Positions 9,465-19,900 are shown, numbered from the stretch's first letter. The stretch: 64,000 nucleotides of DNA from Propionibacteriaceae bacterium (GCA_031261455.1 JAISJP010000016.1:1-64000); one strand, 5' to 3'. Notes: generated from the letters alone by a model not told the origin. Numbers and translations: made by a program.

Positions 9465-9477
9465 GATAATAGAGCGC
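9465..9477 (+). promoter_or_regulatory. Probable -10 element for leaderless ilvA mRNA
   Basis: GATAAT (9465-9470) lies 7 nt before the ilvA ATG at 9478, so transcription should begin at or within a base of the start codon. No ribosome site is visible. Leaderless mRNAs are common in actinobacteria. Confidence 0.5.
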
Positions 9478-10749
9478 ATGACTTCGCTTGAACAGGTTGC
9501 GGCGTTGGTGGACGACGCCAAAGGCCGCCTCGCCGGAAATGCGCAATTGACCCCCCTGCAACCCAGCGTGCGCCTGAGCCAGTTGAGTGGCGCGAACGTG
9601 CTACTCAAACGCGAAGACCTGCAACCGGTGCGCTCCTACAAGCTGCGCGGCGCGTTCAACCTGATGAGCCAACTGGACGACGCCGAACGTAGCTCCGGAG
9701 TGGTTTGCGCCTCTGCCGGAAACCACGGTCAGGGGGTGGCATGGAGCTGCGCAAAACTGGGAATTGACGGACATGTGGTGGTGCCGACCACCACGCCCCG
9801 ACAGAAGCGAGACCGCATCATCGCACTGGGTGCAGGGCGAGTAAAACTGGTTGTCACCGGCGAAAACTACGACGCAGCGGCGCGGGCCGCTGCCGAACTG
9901 GCAGCCACCACGGGAGCCACCCTGGTGCCCGCTTTCGATGACCCGCGCACTTTGGCTGGACAAGGCACTATCGCCGCCGAAATCGTTACACAACTGGGCG
10001 GACATGCCCCAGACGTGATCGTCATCCCCGTTGGTGGCGGCGGTCTGCTCTCGGGAGCGGGTGGCTGGCTGCGCACCAACTACCCGGCAACCCGAATCGT
10101 GGCCGTCGAGCCGCGTGGGGCCGCTGGCATCGCTGCCGGACTGGCCGCCGGAGAACCCGTCACACTGGAAAAGATCGACACGTTTGTTGACGGTGCGGCG
10201 GTGCGGCGGGCCGGTGACGTGACACTGCCCATCATCAAGGCAATCGCTCCCGAGATGTTGGCCGTGCCCGAAGGCCAAATCTGCTCCGAGATGCTTGCCA
10301 TGTATCAGGTGGACGGCGTCATCGCCGAACCTGCGGGCGCACTGGCGTCGTCCGTGCTGCGTCGCGGTCCCAACGACGTGCAACTTGAGGTCTCCCCCGG
10401 CCAAACTGTGGTCGTCGTCGTATCCGGAGGCAACAACGACATCACCCGCTACGCCGAGGTGAGCGAACGCAGCCTCATCCATGAAGGGCGCAAGCACTAC
10501 TTCCTGGTGACGTTCCCGCAGGAGCCGGGCGCGCTGCGGCGCTTCCTCGACGAGGTGCTCGGCCCCGAAGACGACATCGTGCTGTTCGAGTACACCAAGA
10601 AGAGCAACCGCGACACCGGTCCCGCGCTAGTCGGTCTAGAACTTGGCGACCCCGCCGGGTACGACGCCCTGCTGCAACGTATCGCCGACAGTCGCCTTGA
10701 GGTCGAGGTGGTCCCTCCAGAAAGCTACCTCTACCGCTATCTAGTGTGA
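9478..10749 (+). CDS. ilvA: Threonine dehydratase (threonine ammonia-lyase)
   Basis: 423 residues from ATG 9478; the in-frame extension to 9067 is antisense to the oxidoreductase. It is a fold-type II PLP enzyme. R-S-Y-K-L-R-G-A-F-N carries the PLP lysine (about residue 58), C-A-S-A-G-N-H-G-Q-G-V-A-W is the substrate loop, and P-V-G-G-G-G-L-L-S-G binds phosphate. After about residue 335 one ACT-like regulatory domain begins (F-L-V-T-F-P-Q-E-P-G-A-L-R-R-F-L), as in the shorter IlvA form of Gram-positives. It makes 2-oxobutanoate for isoleucine synthesis. Confidence 0.95.
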   Translation: MTSLEQVAALVDDAKGRLAGNAQLTPLQPSVRLSQLSGANVLLKREDLQPVRSYKLRGAFNLMSQLDDAERSSGVVCASAGNHGQGVAWSCAKLGIDGHVVVPTTTPRQKRDRIIALGAGRVKLVVTGENYDAAARAAAELAATTGATLVPAFDDPRTLAGQGTIAAEIVTQLGGHAPDVIVIPVGGGGLLSGAGGWLRTNYPATRIVAVEPRGAAGIAAGLAAGEPVTLEKIDTFVDGAAVRRAGDVTLPIIKAIAPEMLAVPEGQICSEMLAMYQVDGVIAEPAGALASSVLRRGPNDVQLEVSPGQTVVVVVSGGNNDITRYAEVSERSLIHEGRKHYFLVTFPQEPGALRRFLDEVLGPEDDIVLFEYTKKSNRDTGPALVGLELGDPAGYDALLQRIADSRLEVEVVPPESYLYRYLV

Positions 10750-10900
10750 CTCCAGGTGTTATGACCGCCACAAGACGTGGATCAGACGCTCATTCTGTAA
10801 CTAAGAGTTTCTCATAGGGCCTTGTGCCGGGCCTATTACTCTTGTAAGCTTGGAATACTTGACTTTTGTTACCGAGGACAGGCGGGAGGTGAGGGTTGCA

Positions 10901-12169
10901 GTGCGAGAACCATGGCACGCCCCAAGCGAAGCAGACTTCTTTGCCGACGTTTATGCCCCCACTTCGGAGCCGGTTCAACCGGGGACATACTCGCCTGTCG
11001 CGTTCCAACCTCACTCACCCTTGCCTGGCGCTCCCGCACCCGTAGCTCCCCGGCCCCACGCTCCCGCACCTGACACTGCGTGGCCCGTAGCTCTCCGGCC
11101 CCACGCGGACAGCAGCCAGAGTTATGGTCCGTCCTTTGACGAGACTGCCAACTGGTACCAACCTGAAGCCGAGCAACAGCCGCAGCCAGATTATCAAAAT
11201 CGCTTCAATGAAGCAGATGTGGCGGCAGCCTCACGCGGACTGGACTCCCAATACCACACCACCACGATGCACGTTCGCCACTCCAGTGGCTCCACGCGAC
11301 GCAAGGGGATTGCTCCGTTGGTGGTGGCATTGGCGTCCGCTCTCGCGATCGGCAGCGTCGCCGCGGTCAGTGGCGCGGCAGCCTCTGATAGCAACGCCAC
11401 TCACATCGCCTCGCAGGTGTCGCGAATGGTCGCACCGGCAGGTACCCCCGAGGGCGACGCGCAGACGCGCGCCGGGTGGGCTATCACTGAGGCTGGACAA
11501 TCCACTCCAGTGGCGTATGACCCGAGTGCGTCCGAACTGTTTGCCCTAATCAATACCACTGCCGTGTTGCAGGACTCCCGACAACTGGCCGCCGAGGCGC
11601 TCGCCGTGCAAGCAGAGATGGACGCTATTGAACAGGCTCGCCAAGAGGCTGCCCGCCGCGCTACGGCCATCGCCGCCGCGGCCACCCTCTACTCCGAGTC
11701 AATGATGATGGGCCAACTCAGTTCGGAAGAGGCCGCACAGTTAGCAGCCGACATGGGCCTGCAACCGGGCGACTTCATCGTCCCCACCGACAATGCCTCT
11801 GTGACAAGCTCTTATGGTTGGCGTCCTGAGCCGATGTACGGCTACAGCTCCTTCCACGCGGCGATGGATATCGGCGCCAACTGCGGTCAAGAAATCTACG
11901 CATCCGCCGATGGCGTGGTCAGCTACTCGGGCTGGTACGGCCAACTCGGCAACTGGGTCAAGCTAAACCACGGCGACATGTCTACCGGCTATGGCCACAT
12001 GAGCTGGTCAAACGTCGAGGACGGTCAATGGGTCAAACAGGGAGACGTGATCGGCTGGGTGGGCGACACCGGCTACTCCTTCGGCTGTCACATTCACTGG
12101 CAAGCCTTCGCTGGCGACTCTGACAAGACCTTCGACCCTGCCGTCCTGCTGGCCCCCGGTCAGTCGTAG
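10901..12169 (+). CDS. Membrane-anchored M23 peptidase (LytM-type cell-wall endopeptidase)
   Basis: 422 residues from GTG 10901, chosen because a perfect GGAGGTGA lies 7 nt upstream; a TTG at 10850 has none. A Pro-rich cytoplasmic stretch of about 110 residues precedes one membrane segment ([17 protein letters not shown], about 130-155). An Ala-rich coiled region follows, then the C-terminal LytM domain with H319-x3-D323 (F-H-A-A-M-D-I-G) and H397-I-H399 (C-H-I-H-W), the complete zinc set. It should cleave peptidoglycan cross-links or activate an amidase. Confidence 0.93.
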   Translation: MREPWHAPSEADFFADVYAPTSEPVQPGTYSPVAFQPHSPLPGAPAPVAPRPHAPAPDTAWPVALRPHADSSQSYGPSFDETANWYQPEAEQQPQPDYQNRFNEADVAAASRGLDSQYHTTTMHVRHSSGSTRRKGIAPLVVALASALAIGSVAAVSGAAASDSNATHIASQVSRMVAPAGTPEGDAQTRAGWAITEAGQSTPVAYDPSASELFALINTTAVLQDSRQLAAEALAVQAEMDAIEQARQEAARRATAIAAAATLYSESMMMGQLSSEEAAQLAADMGLQPGDFIVPTDNASVTSSYGWRPEPMYGYSSFHAAMDIGANCGQEIYASADGVVSYSGWYGQLGNWVKLNHGDMSTGYGHMSWSNVEDGQWVKQGDVIGWVGDTGYSFGCHIHWQAFAGDSDKTFDPAVLLAPGQS

Positions 12170-12185
12170 GCACTACGCTGGAGGC

Positions 12186-13877
12186 ATGGACGCACCTGTC
12201 GATGCCACACTGACGGCCGCTTGGACGCAACTAACCTCACTTGGAGACGCCTTCGCGCCCGACTTGCGCGGCTGGTTTGCGGCTGACCCCGCTAGGGCTA
12301 GCCGTTTTGCCCGCACCGCTGGCGACCTGTACGTGGACTTCTCCAAAGGCCTGGTCAGTGACGACGTGCTGGACGCCCTAGTCGCGCTTGCCGAGGCTGT
12401 TGACCTGCCGGCGCGCCGCGAGGCCATGTTCACCGGGCAGAAGATCAACGTCACTGAAGGACGCGCCGTGCTGCACACCGCGCTCCGCCTGCCTCGCGCT
12501 GCATCCCTCATGGTTGACGGCGTGGACGTGGTGCCGCAGATACACGAGGTGCTGGACCGCGTGTGTGCGTTCGCCGAGGATGTGCGCGCAGGCCGTTGGC
12601 TAGGAGTCACCGGCAAGGCGATAGAGACCGTAGTCAACATCGGAATCGGCGGCTCAGACCTCGGCCCCGCTATGGCCTACGAGGCGCTGGCCGCCTACCG
12701 TCACCCCAGCATCAAGTGCCGCTTCATCTCCAACATCGACCCGGCGGACACCTACGAGAAGACGCGCGGCCTTGACCCGGAGACCACCCTGTTTATCGTC
12801 TCGTCTAAAACGTTTACAACGCTGGAGACGATGACAAACGCCCGGCTGGCCCGCACTTGGTTGCTCAATACCCTAACTGCCTCGGGAGCCATAGTACCTG
12901 GCGACGAAGCTGCACGACAGACAGCAATTGAGCGACATTTTGTTGCCGTCTCCACCAACCTTGATGCCGTGGCCGAGTTTGGCATCGACCCGGCTAACGC
13001 GTTCGGTTTCTGGGACTGGGTTGGGGGACGCTACTCTCTTGCGTCGGCCATTGGGCTGAGCGTCGCCATCGCTATCGGCGAGAAGAACTGGCGCGCGGTA
13101 CTCTCCGGGATGCACACCATCGACCAGCACTTCCGCACGGCTCCGTTGAACCAGAACGTGCCTGCACTGCTGGGCCTGCTGAACGTCTGGTACGTCGACT
13201 TTCTGGGCGCGTCCACCCACGCGGTGCTGCCCTACGCGCAGTATCTGCACCGCTTTGCCGCCTACCTGCAACAGATGACCATGGAGAGCAACGGCAAACG
13301 GGTGCGCGCCGACGGAACCCCCGTCACCAGCGCCACCGGTGAGGTTTTCTGGGGCGAGCCTGGCACCAACGGCCAGCACGCGTTCTATCAACTCATCCAC
13401 CAAGGCACGCAGTTGGTGCCCTGCGACTTCATCGCCTTTGCCACCCCCGCCAACCCGCTAGATGATGCCGGCACGGACGTGCATGAGCTTTTCCTCTCCA
13501 ACTTCTTTGCCCAATCCGCCGCACTAGCCTTCGGCAAGACCGACGACGAGGTGCGCGCCGAAGGCACCCCAGAATGGCTTGTCAGCGCCCGCGTGTTCCC
13601 CGGCAACCGCCCATCGACCTCGATCATGGCCCCAGCGCTAACCCCCAGCGTGCTCGGCCAACTGATCGCCCTATACGAACACATCACCTTCACCCAAGGC
13701 ATCATCTGGGGCGTCGACTCGTTCGACCAGTGGGGCGTCGAGTTGGGAAAGAAGCTGGCGCTATCCATCTACCCGGCCATCACTGGGGACGACGGCAACG
13801 CTGCTCTGGCAAGCCAAGACGCCTCCACACAGGCGCTCATCGGCCAGTACCGCGCCTGGCGCAAGTCCGCACTCTGA
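12186..13877 (+). CDS. pgi: Glucose-6-phosphate isomerase
   Basis: 563 residues, typical of the long bacterial form. Motifs include [24 protein letters not shown] (sugar-phosphate loop), [14 protein letters not shown] and [24 protein letters not shown], the family signature with catalytic Glu and His. The last signature G-V-E-L-G-K-K-L-A is also present. It interconverts glucose-6-P and fructose-6-P. It starts 16 bp after the M23 peptidase gene, with a GGAGGC site, so the two may be cotranscribed. Confidence 0.97.
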   Translation: MDAPVDATLTAAWTQLTSLGDAFAPDLRGWFAADPARASRFARTAGDLYVDFSKGLVSDDVLDALVALAEAVDLPARREAMFTGQKINVTEGRAVLHTALRLPRAASLMVDGVDVVPQIHEVLDRVCAFAEDVRAGRWLGVTGKAIETVVNIGIGGSDLGPAMAYEALAAYRHPSIKCRFISNIDPADTYEKTRGLDPETTLFIVSSKTFTTLETMTNARLARTWLLNTLTASGAIVPGDEAARQTAIERHFVAVSTNLDAVAEFGIDPANAFGFWDWVGGRYSLASAIGLSVAIAIGEKNWRAVLSGMHTIDQHFRTAPLNQNVPALLGLLNVWYVDFLGASTHAVLPYAQYLHRFAAYLQQMTMESNGKRVRADGTPVTSATGEVFWGEPGTNGQHAFYQLIHQGTQLVPCDFIAFATPANPLDDAGTDVHELFLSNFFAQSAALAFGKTDDEVRAEGTPEWLVSARVFPGNRPSTSIMAPALTPSVLGQLIALYEHITFTQGIIWGVDSFDQWGVELGKKLALSIYPAITGDDGNAALASQDASTQALIGQYRAWRKSAL

Positions 13878-13901
13878 CCGCAAGCCAAGTAAGCTGGAAG
13901 T

Positions 13902-14561
13902 ATGGGTGGGGTTTTGCGCTGGGTGTTGACGCGCGTCATCAGCACGCTGGTGGCGTTGACCGTGCTCATCGTTGGTGGCGGCTGGCTGATCGTCCGAGGA
14001 ATGTCTAATGAGCGCGTCTACCCCACGTCGTCAGTTCCGTCGCGCACAGTCACGCTGGTTTTTGGGGCGTCCATGTGGCAGGACGGCCCGTCACCGTACC
14101 TACAAGCGCGTCTCGACGTCGCGGTGGAGTTGTATCGCACCGGCAAGACCGAGGTCATCATCGTCTCGGGCACGCAGGACGGCGGCTACTCCGAACCGGA
14201 CGGCATGAAGGCGGCACTAGTCGCCGCTGGTGTGCCGGAGCAACGCATCATTAAGGACGTTGACGGTGACGACACATACACCTCTTGTGTGCATGCGCGG
14301 GACACGTTCGGGCTGCACTCGTTGATCGTGGTCACGCAGGACTATCACCTGCAGCGCGCCATCGCGTCCTGCCGTCTGGCTGGGGTTGATGCAGTTGGCG
14401 TGGGCGACTCCGAGCGGCAACGCACCTGGGAGTACCGCGAATATCAAGTGCGCGAACTCGGTGCCAACCTGAAACTGCTGTATGACGTGTTGACTCAACG
14501 TAATGTCCCGACGCGCGCCGCGTCGTCTGCGGTTGCGGACGCTCTCAGCTATCCCAGATAG
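13902..14561 (+). CDS. SanA/YdcF-like DUF218 membrane protein
   Basis: 219 residues: one N-terminal membrane segment (T-L-V-A-L-T-V-L-I-V-G-G-G-W-L-I-V) and a DUF218 domain outside. Motifs are V-F-G-A-S-M-W-Q-D-G-P-S-P-Y-L-Q-A-R-L-D-V-A, I-I-V-S-G-T, D-D-T-Y-T-S-C-V-H-A-R-D and V-V-T-Q-D-Y-H-L-Q-R-A-I, all SanA features. E. coli SanA affects envelope barrier function, but the biochemical role is unknown. It lies 24 bp after pgi. Confidence 0.88.
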   Translation: MGGVLRWVLTRVISTLVALTVLIVGGGWLIVRGMSNERVYPTSSVPSRTVTLVFGASMWQDGPSPYLQARLDVAVELYRTGKTEVIIVSGTQDGGYSEPDGMKAALVAAGVPEQRIIKDVDGDDTYTSCVHARDTFGLHSLIVVTQDYHLQRAIASCRLAGVDAVGVGDSERQRTWEYREYQVRELGANLKLLYDVLTQRNVPTRAASSAVADALSYPR

Positions 14562-14822
14562 CGGATCCCGCGACCGCGCGAAGGATTACGAGGTTGTGTA
14601 TGCCGAGTGACGAGCAGAGGGTGGGCAGGCTAACCGAAGCAGTGGGAGCTCACCACAACCAGGGCGAGGAGAACGCAGCTACTACCCCGTGTATTCTGCG
14701 TGAGATCGGTAGGTGGAGCCGCAGAGACCGCTTCAGCTTGGAACGAAATAGAGGCAGCAGACGGCCGATTCCCGGTAGGCTTTTAGTTTGATATTTTTGC
14801 GACTTGAGTCGCATATTGGACC

Positions 14823-15833
14823 GTGATCGAGGAAGAAACCAGCGCGATGAACGACCCGAGCAACCCGAACGATGCCAGCGTGGCGCAGTTTGGCTCGCAT
14901 CTGCCCCCTAGACGGATGGACGAGGCCATAGCCAAGCCGATGCCACGAGCGCAGAACAAGCCCATGCCACCGTCACCACTGCCGCAGGTGAGCAGCCTGC
15001 CATCCTATAATGGGGACGACTTGGGCCAGGCAGAACATCAGTCCCATCAGTCGCCCGTCAAGAAGGTTGGCATCATCGCCCTGATCGTGGCGCTGGTGGC
15101 TGCGGGAGCACTCGCTGGCTACACCTTCTTGTTCAACGGCGGCCACCTGCCGTGGACCAATGACAAGACTCCACTGACCCAAGGGCAGTTCGCCACTCTT
15201 GTCATTGAAACGTTTCCGGAAGAGACCGGCGCTGCGCCGATGCCGATCGCGGACGGTAAACAGAACTTCTCCTCGTGCGACGCCCAGCATAACGTGCATG
15301 AGTTTGCTTTGATGCGCGCCGATCCGAATCAGGCTCAGGGTATCTCGTTCCGCCTGTTCGACACTGCCGCACACGCGGAGCGCTACGCCTCGCAGATTCG
15401 GGCCTGCTGGATTGAGGGAGGGCGCTCCGTCCCCGACTTCCAGCCGATGTCAGCCAAAGGCGTTACCTACTACACCATGCGCTATGACGACCAATACACA
15501 ACGTACTACGCGGTCTACCACAACGTGGTGGCGTTCACTAACACCCCGTCGAAGTGGGAGCCGTTCGCTGACCTCGCAACAGGTGCGTTCAAGAACGCCG
15601 TTGACAAGGCGCTTCTCGCCGCTCCGTTGGTTACGCCCACATATGCTCCTCCCGTAGTGCCCCCACCTGCCCCGACCACGGCACCGCAAGCCCCGGCCTC
15701 AACGGAGTCCGTTGAATCGGACGGGACCGGCGGCTCGGAACAGCCCAATGAAGCGAGCGCGTCTAGTGCGGATTCTGGATCTGAAGACGGAGAATCAGCG
15801 TCAAACGAGGCCGAGGACGGCGAAAACCCCTGA
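14823..15833 (+). CDS. Membrane-anchored extracytoplasmic protein, paralog A
   Basis: 336 residues from GTG 14823 (ATG 14847 is an alternative). There is a cytoplasmic Pro-rich 75 residues, a membrane segment (I-I-A-L-I-V-A-L-V-A-A-G-A-L-A-G-Y), an outer domain of about 150 residues, and a Pro/Ser/Glu-rich tail. The outer domain holds two cysteines (S-S-C-D-A and R-A-C-W-I-E) that could pair. It is clearly related to the outer domain of the next gene: x-F-x-T-L-x, F-x-L-x-x-A-D-P-x, G-[IV]-S-[FM]-R-L-[FY]-D, Q-x-x-A-C-W-x-E, V-x-F-T-N-x-P. Function unknown. The 261 bp upstream contain no convincing gene. Confidence 0.85.
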   Translation: MIEEETSAMNDPSNPNDASVAQFGSHLPPRRMDEAIAKPMPRAQNKPMPPSPLPQVSSLPSYNGDDLGQAEHQSHQSPVKKVGIIALIVALVAAGALAGYTFLFNGGHLPWTNDKTPLTQGQFATLVIETFPEETGAAPMPIADGKQNFSSCDAQHNVHEFALMRADPNQAQGISFRLFDTAAHAERYASQIRACWIEGGRSVPDFQPMSAKGVTYYTMRYDDQYTTYYAVYHNVVAFTNTPSKWEPFADLATGAFKNAVDKALLAAPLVTPTYAPPVVPPPAPTTAPQAPASTESVESDGTGGSEQPNEASASSADSGSEDGESASNEAEDGENP

Positions 15834-15911
15834 TTTGACTCGCGTTTTCGCGTCCTAGCACCGTCACGAACGGGCCGCTGACTATGCTTGTTCCAGAAGG
15901 GGGAGGCATCA

Positions 15912-17483
15912 ATGACCGACTTTAGTGAGTTTTCCGTCGCGCAGGCGGCCGTCCGCGATCCGCAAACCAGTGCTGCCGACTTGGCAACCCTCGCGGCGGC
16001 ACAGCGTGGCCTCTGGGCTGACATTGCGGCACACCCGAACGCGTATCCGGCGCTGTTGAATTGGCTGCAGGCACGTGGCGGTGAGGATGTAAGGACGGCC
16101 ATCGCCAATCGAGCTGCGACCACTAGTGCACCTGTGGTGCCTCCAGTCCAGCCTGCCCCTCTGGCACCCGTCGCGCCTGCGGCCCCTCTCGCGTGGGTGA
16201 CTCCGACTGCGCCATTTACTCCTATTACTCCCGCGGACCCAGTAGCTCCCGCTTCTCCCATTACTGCCGCAGTTCCCACGGCTCTTATCGCGCCTACAGT
16301 ACCCGTCACGCCGGTCGCGCCGCTGACACCGGTCGCGCCTGCAACTCCGGCCCCCGCCGCTCCCGTCTCCCCCGCCGCTCCCCTCGCCGAGGCTCCAATA
16401 GTTCACCAGCCTGCGACTGCCGAGGAGTTGCTGGACGCGTTCTTGGCGCAGTCACCAGCTAGCCCGCTCCTCTCGGAGCGTCCTGCTCCCTTGGATCCGT
16501 CCACACTGCCCACTCCATTCCCCCCCTCGGAGTCGTCTTTTGGACTCCGGGACGACCTGTATCCCCAATCGACCGTGCCTAGAGAGAATGCGCCAACTCC
16601 GGTAGCTGCCCCAACGCCAGTAACTCCCACAACACCGGCAATTCCCCCGACTCCTGTGATTCCCACAACATACCCGAGCAGCGCTCCCGAAACTCCTGCT
16701 GTCGCAACCTCTACAGCCGTGGTCCCTCCCACTCCAGCGGCCTTCACGGCTCCTGCGTCTCCAACTCCTGCGTCTCCAACTGAGGTGCAGTTCGAGGAGC
16801 AGCCAACTGAGGAGTCACATGCTGACGCGCCCACTCCAACATTTGTGACCACTCAACCCCCAACGTGGGATGTGCCGCGCACTCCCGTGGCACCCACACC
16901 GCCACCAAAGAAGTCCAAGAAAGGCCCGATCTTCGCGATCATCGGCGTCCTCGTCCTGGCAGTAGGCGTTTTCGGCGGAGGGATGTGGATGGGCTGGTGG
17001 GGAGTGGGCCCAAGCAAGAATGTGACCAGCGACGAGTTCACCACGTTGGCAACGCAGGTGCTGCCCCAGCGACAGGGCTTCGATGCGCTCGCCATCAATG
17101 CGCCGGCGAAACTCACCTGCTCGTCGCAGGACAACACGTTTGAACACACGCTTGCGACTGCCGACCCCGATGCCACCAAGCAGGGCGTAAGCATGAGGCT
17201 GTACGACAGCCACGAGTCGGCGCTGCTCTACGCCAACCAAACGCAGGCCTGCTGGGAAGAAAACGGCAACACCATCACCGATTTTTCCAAGACACGGAGT
17301 TGGGGCGGTCTCACCATGTATGACATGACGTTCTCACGACCAGACAAGACGGACGAGGTTCACTTCGCGGTCTATCGCAACGTGTTCGTGTTCACAAACA
17401 TCCCGGACAGGTACGAGCCGTGGGCCGCGTGGGCCAAGGACGTGTTCGTTCCTGCCGTTGACGAGGCGTCACCTCCAGAGTAA
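15912..17483 (+). CDS. LRV-repeat membrane protein, paralog B
   Basis: 523 residues from ATG 15912 with GGGGGAGG upstream. Residues 1-65 resemble the variant leucine-rich-repeat (LRV) module of actinobacterial proteins (V-R-D-P-Q-T-S-A-A-D-L-A-T-L-A, then I-A-A-H-P-N-A-Y-P-A-L-L-N-W-L). A linker of about 270 residues of Pro/Ala/Thr follows, then a membrane segment (P-I-F-A-I-I-G-V-L-V-L-A-V-G-V-F-G-G-G-M-W) and an outer domain homologous to the preceding gene, with the same two cysteines. Tandem duplication plus acquisition of an LRV head is likely. The role is unknown, possibly envelope sensing or scaffolding. Confidence 0.85.
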   Translation: MTDFSEFSVAQAAVRDPQTSAADLATLAAAQRGLWADIAAHPNAYPALLNWLQARGGEDVRTAIANRAATTSAPVVPPVQPAPLAPVAPAAPLAWVTPTAPFTPITPADPVAPASPITAAVPTALIAPTVPVTPVAPLTPVAPATPAPAAPVSPAAPLAEAPIVHQPATAEELLDAFLAQSPASPLLSERPAPLDPSTLPTPFPPSESSFGLRDDLYPQSTVPRENAPTPVAAPTPVTPTTPAIPPTPVIPTTYPSSAPETPAVATSTAVVPPTPAAFTAPASPTPASPTEVQFEEQPTEESHADAPTPTFVTTQPPTWDVPRTPVAPTPPPKKSKKGPIFAIIGVLVLAVGVFGGGMWMGWWGVGPSKNVTSDEFTTLATQVLPQRQGFDALAINAPAKLTCSSQDNTFEHTLATADPDATKQGVSMRLYDSHESALLYANQTQACWEENGNTITDFSKTRSWGGLTMYDMTFSRPDKTDEVHFAVYRNVFVFTNIPDRYEPWAAWAKDVFVPAVDEASPPE

Positions 17484-17489
17484 GCGGAG

Positions 17490-18326
17490 CTAGAGCAGCG
17501 AACTGCTAGCCAACTCTTCGTCCTCGGTGCCGGTGGCTTCGGGTTTGACCGGGGCAGGCTTCTCGGTGTTGGCAGCGATGCGCTCCAGCAGGACGTTGGA
17601 TTCACTCTGAAGCCCGCGAGAGGCCTCGATGTCGTCTGCGATGTTGGCAGCCACCATGCACCCAGTCAGGATGAGGACGCCAGCTCCCCATGAACTCACC
17701 GCAGCGAGGATCCCCGTCCCCCACATGGCCCCACCCCAATATGACGCTTGACCAGCGAGGAGCAGCGACGAGAAGCCGAGCACAAAGAATACGATGAACA
17801 TCACCCAGCCGATGATGCGCAGGATTGAACTCCAGAAACGTTCCGAACCGAACTTGTTCTTGCGAACCTCACGGAACCCCGAGAATGCTTCGGACTCCTT
17901 GAAGAAGGCCGCTGCTGCACTCGGCTGGGCCGGAGCGGCAGGCTGTGGGGCGTACTGGTAGGGCACACCGGGCTGTTGCCACTGACCTGCAGGTTGTCCG
18001 TAGGCAGGTTGCGGTGCCTGTTGCCACTGGCCGGGAGTGGGGTTAAAGACTGGTTGTGCTGCCTGCGACTGCTGGGCTGGCTGCCACTGTTGCGCCTGCG
18101 CTAACTGAGCCTGTTGCGCCTGCGGCAGCTGGCCAGGAGTTTCCCCCTGAATTGCCTGAGCGGCGGGTGGCGCACCCCAAGGCTGAACCGGGATTGCGGC
18201 CGTGTACTCCGCAGCGTACGGGTTTCCTGCGCCCGTTGGAGCACCGATGGCAACGGGAGCGGCGGGCTCAACCGGTGACTGCGGTGCGTTTTCGGGAGCC
18301 TGTGGGGTCTGTGGCGTTTCGGTCAT
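17490..18326 (-). CDS. Gln/Pro/Ala-rich membrane protein of unknown function
   Basis: 278 residues. The first 145 are low-complexity Gln, Pro and Ala, with Q-Q-A-Q-L-A-Q-A-Q-Q-W-Q-type repeats. Two membrane segments follow at about 165-190 (I-I-G-W-V-M-F-I-V-F-F-V-L-G-F) and 205-230 (I-L-A-A-V-S-S-W-G-A-G-V-L-I-L-T-G-C), then a short helical, acidic tail. It converges with paralog B (6 bp between stops). Disordered N-terminus plus two helices is a common actinobacterial envelope layout. I do not recognise a family. Confidence 0.75.
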   Translation of the reverse strand: MTETPQTPQAPENAPQSPVEPAAPVAIGAPTGAGNPYAAEYTAAIPVQPWGAPPAAQAIQGETPGQLPQAQQAQLAQAQQWQPAQQSQAAQPVFNPTPGQWQQAPQPAYGQPAGQWQQPGVPYQYAPQPAAPAQPSAAAAFFKESEAFSGFREVRKNKFGSERFWSSILRIIGWVMFIVFFVLGFSSLLLAGQASYWGGAMWGTGILAAVSSWGAGVLILTGCMVAANIADDIEASRGLQSESNVLLERIAANTEKPAPVKPEATGTEDEELASSSLL

Positions 18327-18515
18327 ACAACCATTCTACCGTTGCGGGGTGCCGTCGGCGGCCCAATGCCAACCTACGAAGTCGCAACGACAGCCCGAAC
18401 ACGGCCCAAACGCTCAAATGCGTCTAAACGAAACACGGCGGTGGGCGCGTATACTGCCCAGTTCCGTGTCTAGCCCACAAGAAGACCGTTCGGTAGCAAC
18501 ACCCCTTGCGTCGCT

Positions 18516-19838
18516 CTAGGCGAGGGCACCCATCGGGTCCCACAGGGGCAGGACGATGGGCTGCTGGTCCAGTTGGGCGGCCAACTCGGCGGGCAGGTCG
18601 CTGATCGGCACGGCCAACTCGAAGACGTACTCGGCGAACCATGAGTCATTCATGGTGTCGAAACCCTTGTCGGAACGGTCGTCACCCCACGAGTTCTCCA
18701 CACGATAGCGACGGGCCGAACCGTCGTCGTTCACATCGATGCCGGTGATGACCATGGCGTGGGTCATGGCAGAGTTGCCCAACTCGAGACGCTCGGCCTT
18801 GCTCATGCCGAGCGGCACGCCGTAGACGCTTTCATAGTCGAAGATGGCCGCGTCCCACACGCCGCTTGCGCGGGAGAACTGCTTGCCGACGTCGCAACCG
18901 AACCAGACGACGCGCCCGTCGAGGATCGCCTTCTTGGTCAAAGACTTCAATACGTCGGCCTCAGCGTTCAGATAGCGGATGGGACGTCCGCCAACCACGT
19001 TGCCTAGATAATCGACCGTGAGCACCGAGCCGAATGGGGACGTGGTGCGCGGGTCGTTGACCACGCAGACGTATTGGGTCAGGTCGATGGTCACGTACTT
19101 GGCGGCGAACTCCAGCGGGGTGAATGTGCCGCCGCGAGTGAACTTCTTGTCCTTGTTCTTCCACTGCCAGACGAAGGTGGTGGGCGGGGTGCCCAAGTGG
19201 ATGGACAGCACCCGGTAGACGTCCGCCACCAACTGCTGACGCAGCGCGTCCGCGTCCTCACCAGCAGCGACGGCGGCACGCAACAGTCCGGCGCCGCGAC
19301 GCAACAGGGTGCAGAGTGTGGTGTTCATGGAGCGGGTGCTGGACGACGACTCGGTCTCCGGCATCGCATACTTGGGCACCAAGCCGTACTTGAGCACCAA
19401 GGAGACGAACATGTCCCACTGGCCGCCGTCCCCAATTGGGTCGGCGAGCAGACGCGCAGTGGTGCGGTCATCCAGCGGGCGGTCGGCCAACTCAATGATG
19501 GAGGTGAGGAACCAGTTGGCCTTCTCCAGCTTGTCCCAGAAGTGCAGGTAGGCCTGCGAGAACTCGAAGTTGTCCACCTTCAGCTCCTCGATGACGTGCT
19601 GCTTGAGGAAGTTGGTGCCCGCAAACAGCCAGCAGCGACCGCTCTGCTTCTGATTGGTGATCGGCCACGCATCCAGTTGGTTGCTCATCAACGGATCGAT
19701 GGACACGGCAATGTTGCGGTCCAACGCGATGGCGTTGATGTCTGTGGCGGTGACGGCATTCTGCGCGATACGCGCGATGGGGTCAGAGGTAAACCCACCG
19801 CGCAGGGCGTCGATCTCTTGCAGCTTCAATTCAGACAT
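18516..19838 (-). CDS. pepC: Aminopeptidase C (bleomycin hydrolase family, C1B)
   Basis: 440 residues, standard length. The papain-type triad is present: Cys in N-Q-K-Q-S-G-R-C-W-L-F-A-G (about 70), His in N-S-A-M-T-H-A-M-V-I-T-G, and Asn in Y-R-V-E-N-S-W-G. W-F-A-E-Y-V-F-E precedes the C-terminal arm, which normally sits in the active site and limits activity to aminopeptidase. PepC is a cytoplasmic hexamer that degrades peptides, common in lactobacilli and bifidobacteria. No signal peptide is present. Confidence 0.96.
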   Translation of the reverse strand: MSELKLQEIDALRGGFTSDPIARIAQNAVTATDINAIALDRNIAVSIDPLMSNQLDAWPITNQKQSGRCWLFAGTNFLKQHVIEELKVDNFEFSQAYLHFWDKLEKANWFLTSIIELADRPLDDRTTARLLADPIGDGGQWDMFVSLVLKYGLVPKYAMPETESSSSTRSMNTTLCTLLRRGAGLLRAAVAAGEDADALRQQLVADVYRVLSIHLGTPPTTFVWQWKNKDKKFTRGGTFTPLEFAAKYVTIDLTQYVCVVNDPRTTSPFGSVLTVDYLGNVVGGRPIRYLNAEADVLKSLTKKAILDGRVVWFGCDVGKQFSRASGVWDAAIFDYESVYGVPLGMSKAERLELGNSAMTHAMVITGIDVNDDGSARRYRVENSWGDDRSDKGFDTMNDSWFAEYVFELAVPISDLPAELAAQLDQQPIVLPLWDPMGALA

Positions 19839-19900
19839 GCAGGAGATTCTACGCTTCGGCGGCCACGCTCGACCACCCAGGTACGCCTGGAGCGGACGGC

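Noticed and set aside
9067..9477. In-frame N-terminal extension of ilvA
   Set aside because: Reads through the oxidoreductase gene antisense and the promoter region; IlvA homology starts at 9478.
14594..14791. 65-codon frame between the SanA-like gene and paralog A
   Set aside because: No ribosome site, no recognisable feature, overlaps likely promoter sequence.
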